Source: Desulfobacterales bacterium S5133MH16 (lineage in GTDB: Bacteria > Desulfobacterota > Desulfobacteria > Desulfobacterales > UBA11574). From it: 5,152 bases of DNA. The notes under the pieces were generated by a model that made no database searches, had not been told where the DNA came from, and was given only the letters and a program-made list of their open reading frames with translations. The stretch covers positions 1 to 5,152 of the forward strand of contig MAXL01000264.1 of the NCBI GenBank assembly GCA_001751005.1, given 5' to 3'. Shown piece after piece: positions 4,880 to 5,152 of this stretch. Made by a program: the position numbers and the translations under genes. Position 1 is the stretch's first letter. Each line of letters starts with the position of its first letter.

Positions 4880-5152
4880 TTGAAAATTCTCACCACAGTG
4901 AAAAAAGTAGTTGATGTGGAATTGAATATGCATGTGAAGGATGGTGCTCTTGTTGAAGACGGACTGCAATACGTGATCAATGCCTGGGATGAAAGTGCGG
5001 TGGAAGCCTCTGTCCAACTTAAGGAAAATAACAATGCGGAAACTACCCTGGTGAGTGTCGGCGGCGGTGACAACACCGATGTCATCCGGCGTTGTTATGC
5101 CATGGGGATCGAAAATGGCATCCATATCGAGGACCCTGCCCTGGATAAGGCC
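4880..5152 (+). CDS. etfB: Electron transfer flavoprotein beta subunit, N-terminal part (3' end outside window)
   Basis: The first 91 residues of an ETF beta subunit are present, about one third of the usual 250-265. ETF is a soluble FAD heterodimer that shuttles electrons between dehydrogenases such as acyl-CoA dehydrogenases and a quinone oxidoreductase. Some forms bifurcate electrons from NADH. Family hallmarks are MKILTTVKKVVD at the N-terminus, YVINAWDESAVEASVQLKE (31-49, in place of the usual VINPFDE-x-AVE) and TLVSVGGG then DVIRRCYAMGIENG (56-63 and 67-80), leading toward the AMP/adenine-binding region. The start codon is TTG behind a perfect AGGAGG. The gene begins 43 bases after fdhD with no terminator between, so it may be read from the same message. 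The alpha subunit, expected next, is outside the window. Whether this is a bifurcating ETF cannot be judged from the N-terminus. The rest of the family call is firm. Confidence 0.93.
   Translation, partial: MKILTTVKKVVDVELNMHVKDGALVEDGLQYVINAWDESAVEASVQLKENNNAETTLVSVGGGDNTDVIRRCYAMGIENGIHIEDPALDKA

Noticed and set aside
4798..5125. Minus-strand open frames over the fdhD-etfB junction
   Set aside because: They overlap the conserved fdhD C-terminus and the etfB start, and their products are low-complexity Ser/Phe-rich shadow sequences.

Overview
The window reads as part of a chromosome from an anaerobic bacterium of moderate GC, most likely a Desulfobacterota (delta-proteobacterial, sulfate-reducer-like) genome. 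That placement is inferred from the gene set: a hydrogenase-type NuoE/NuoF/short-NuoG diaphorase, FdhD, an ETF beta subunit and a Cys-rich DUF3795 protein. All supported genes lie on the + strand, and I see no mobile element, CRISPR array or RNA gene.

Layout. Positions 1-196 hold the last 64 codons of a gene whose product ends in a winged helix-turn-helix. Positions 250-3251 are a tight three-gene operon: a NuoE/HndA-like thioredoxin-fold [2Fe-2S] protein, a NuoF/HydB/HndC-like flavo-iron-sulfur NAD(P)H subunit with an extra [2Fe-2S] domain and a C-terminal 2x[4Fe-4S] ferredoxin domain, and a 204-residue NuoG/HydA-N-terminus-like ferredoxin subunit. Genes two and three overlap by 4 bases (ATGA). 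Next come a GTG-started DUF3795 protein with a C-terminal zinc ribbon (3340-3831), a 192-bp intergenic region with two inverted repeats and a likely promoter (3832-4023), a TTG-started fdhD (4024-4836), and the first 91 codons of a TTG-started etfB (4880 to the window edge).

How the genes may work together. The three-gene operon encodes the NAD(P)H/ferredoxin electron-transfer half of an electron-bifurcating enzyme of the HydABC/Hnd type, but no catalytic partner (H-cluster hydrogenase, formate dehydrogenase or other) is visible. The third subunit has also lost the cysteines of the His-Cys cluster found in NuoG. The partner must be encoded outside the window or elsewhere in the genome. FdhD, the sulfurtransferase needed for formate dehydrogenase maturation, makes a formate dehydrogenase partner one reasonable hypothesis; the upstream gene cut by the window edge and the downstream ETF are others.

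The most interesting points are the orphan diaphorase, its degenerate His-Cys motif, the winged-helix tail just upstream, and the repeat-like hairpin before fdhD.
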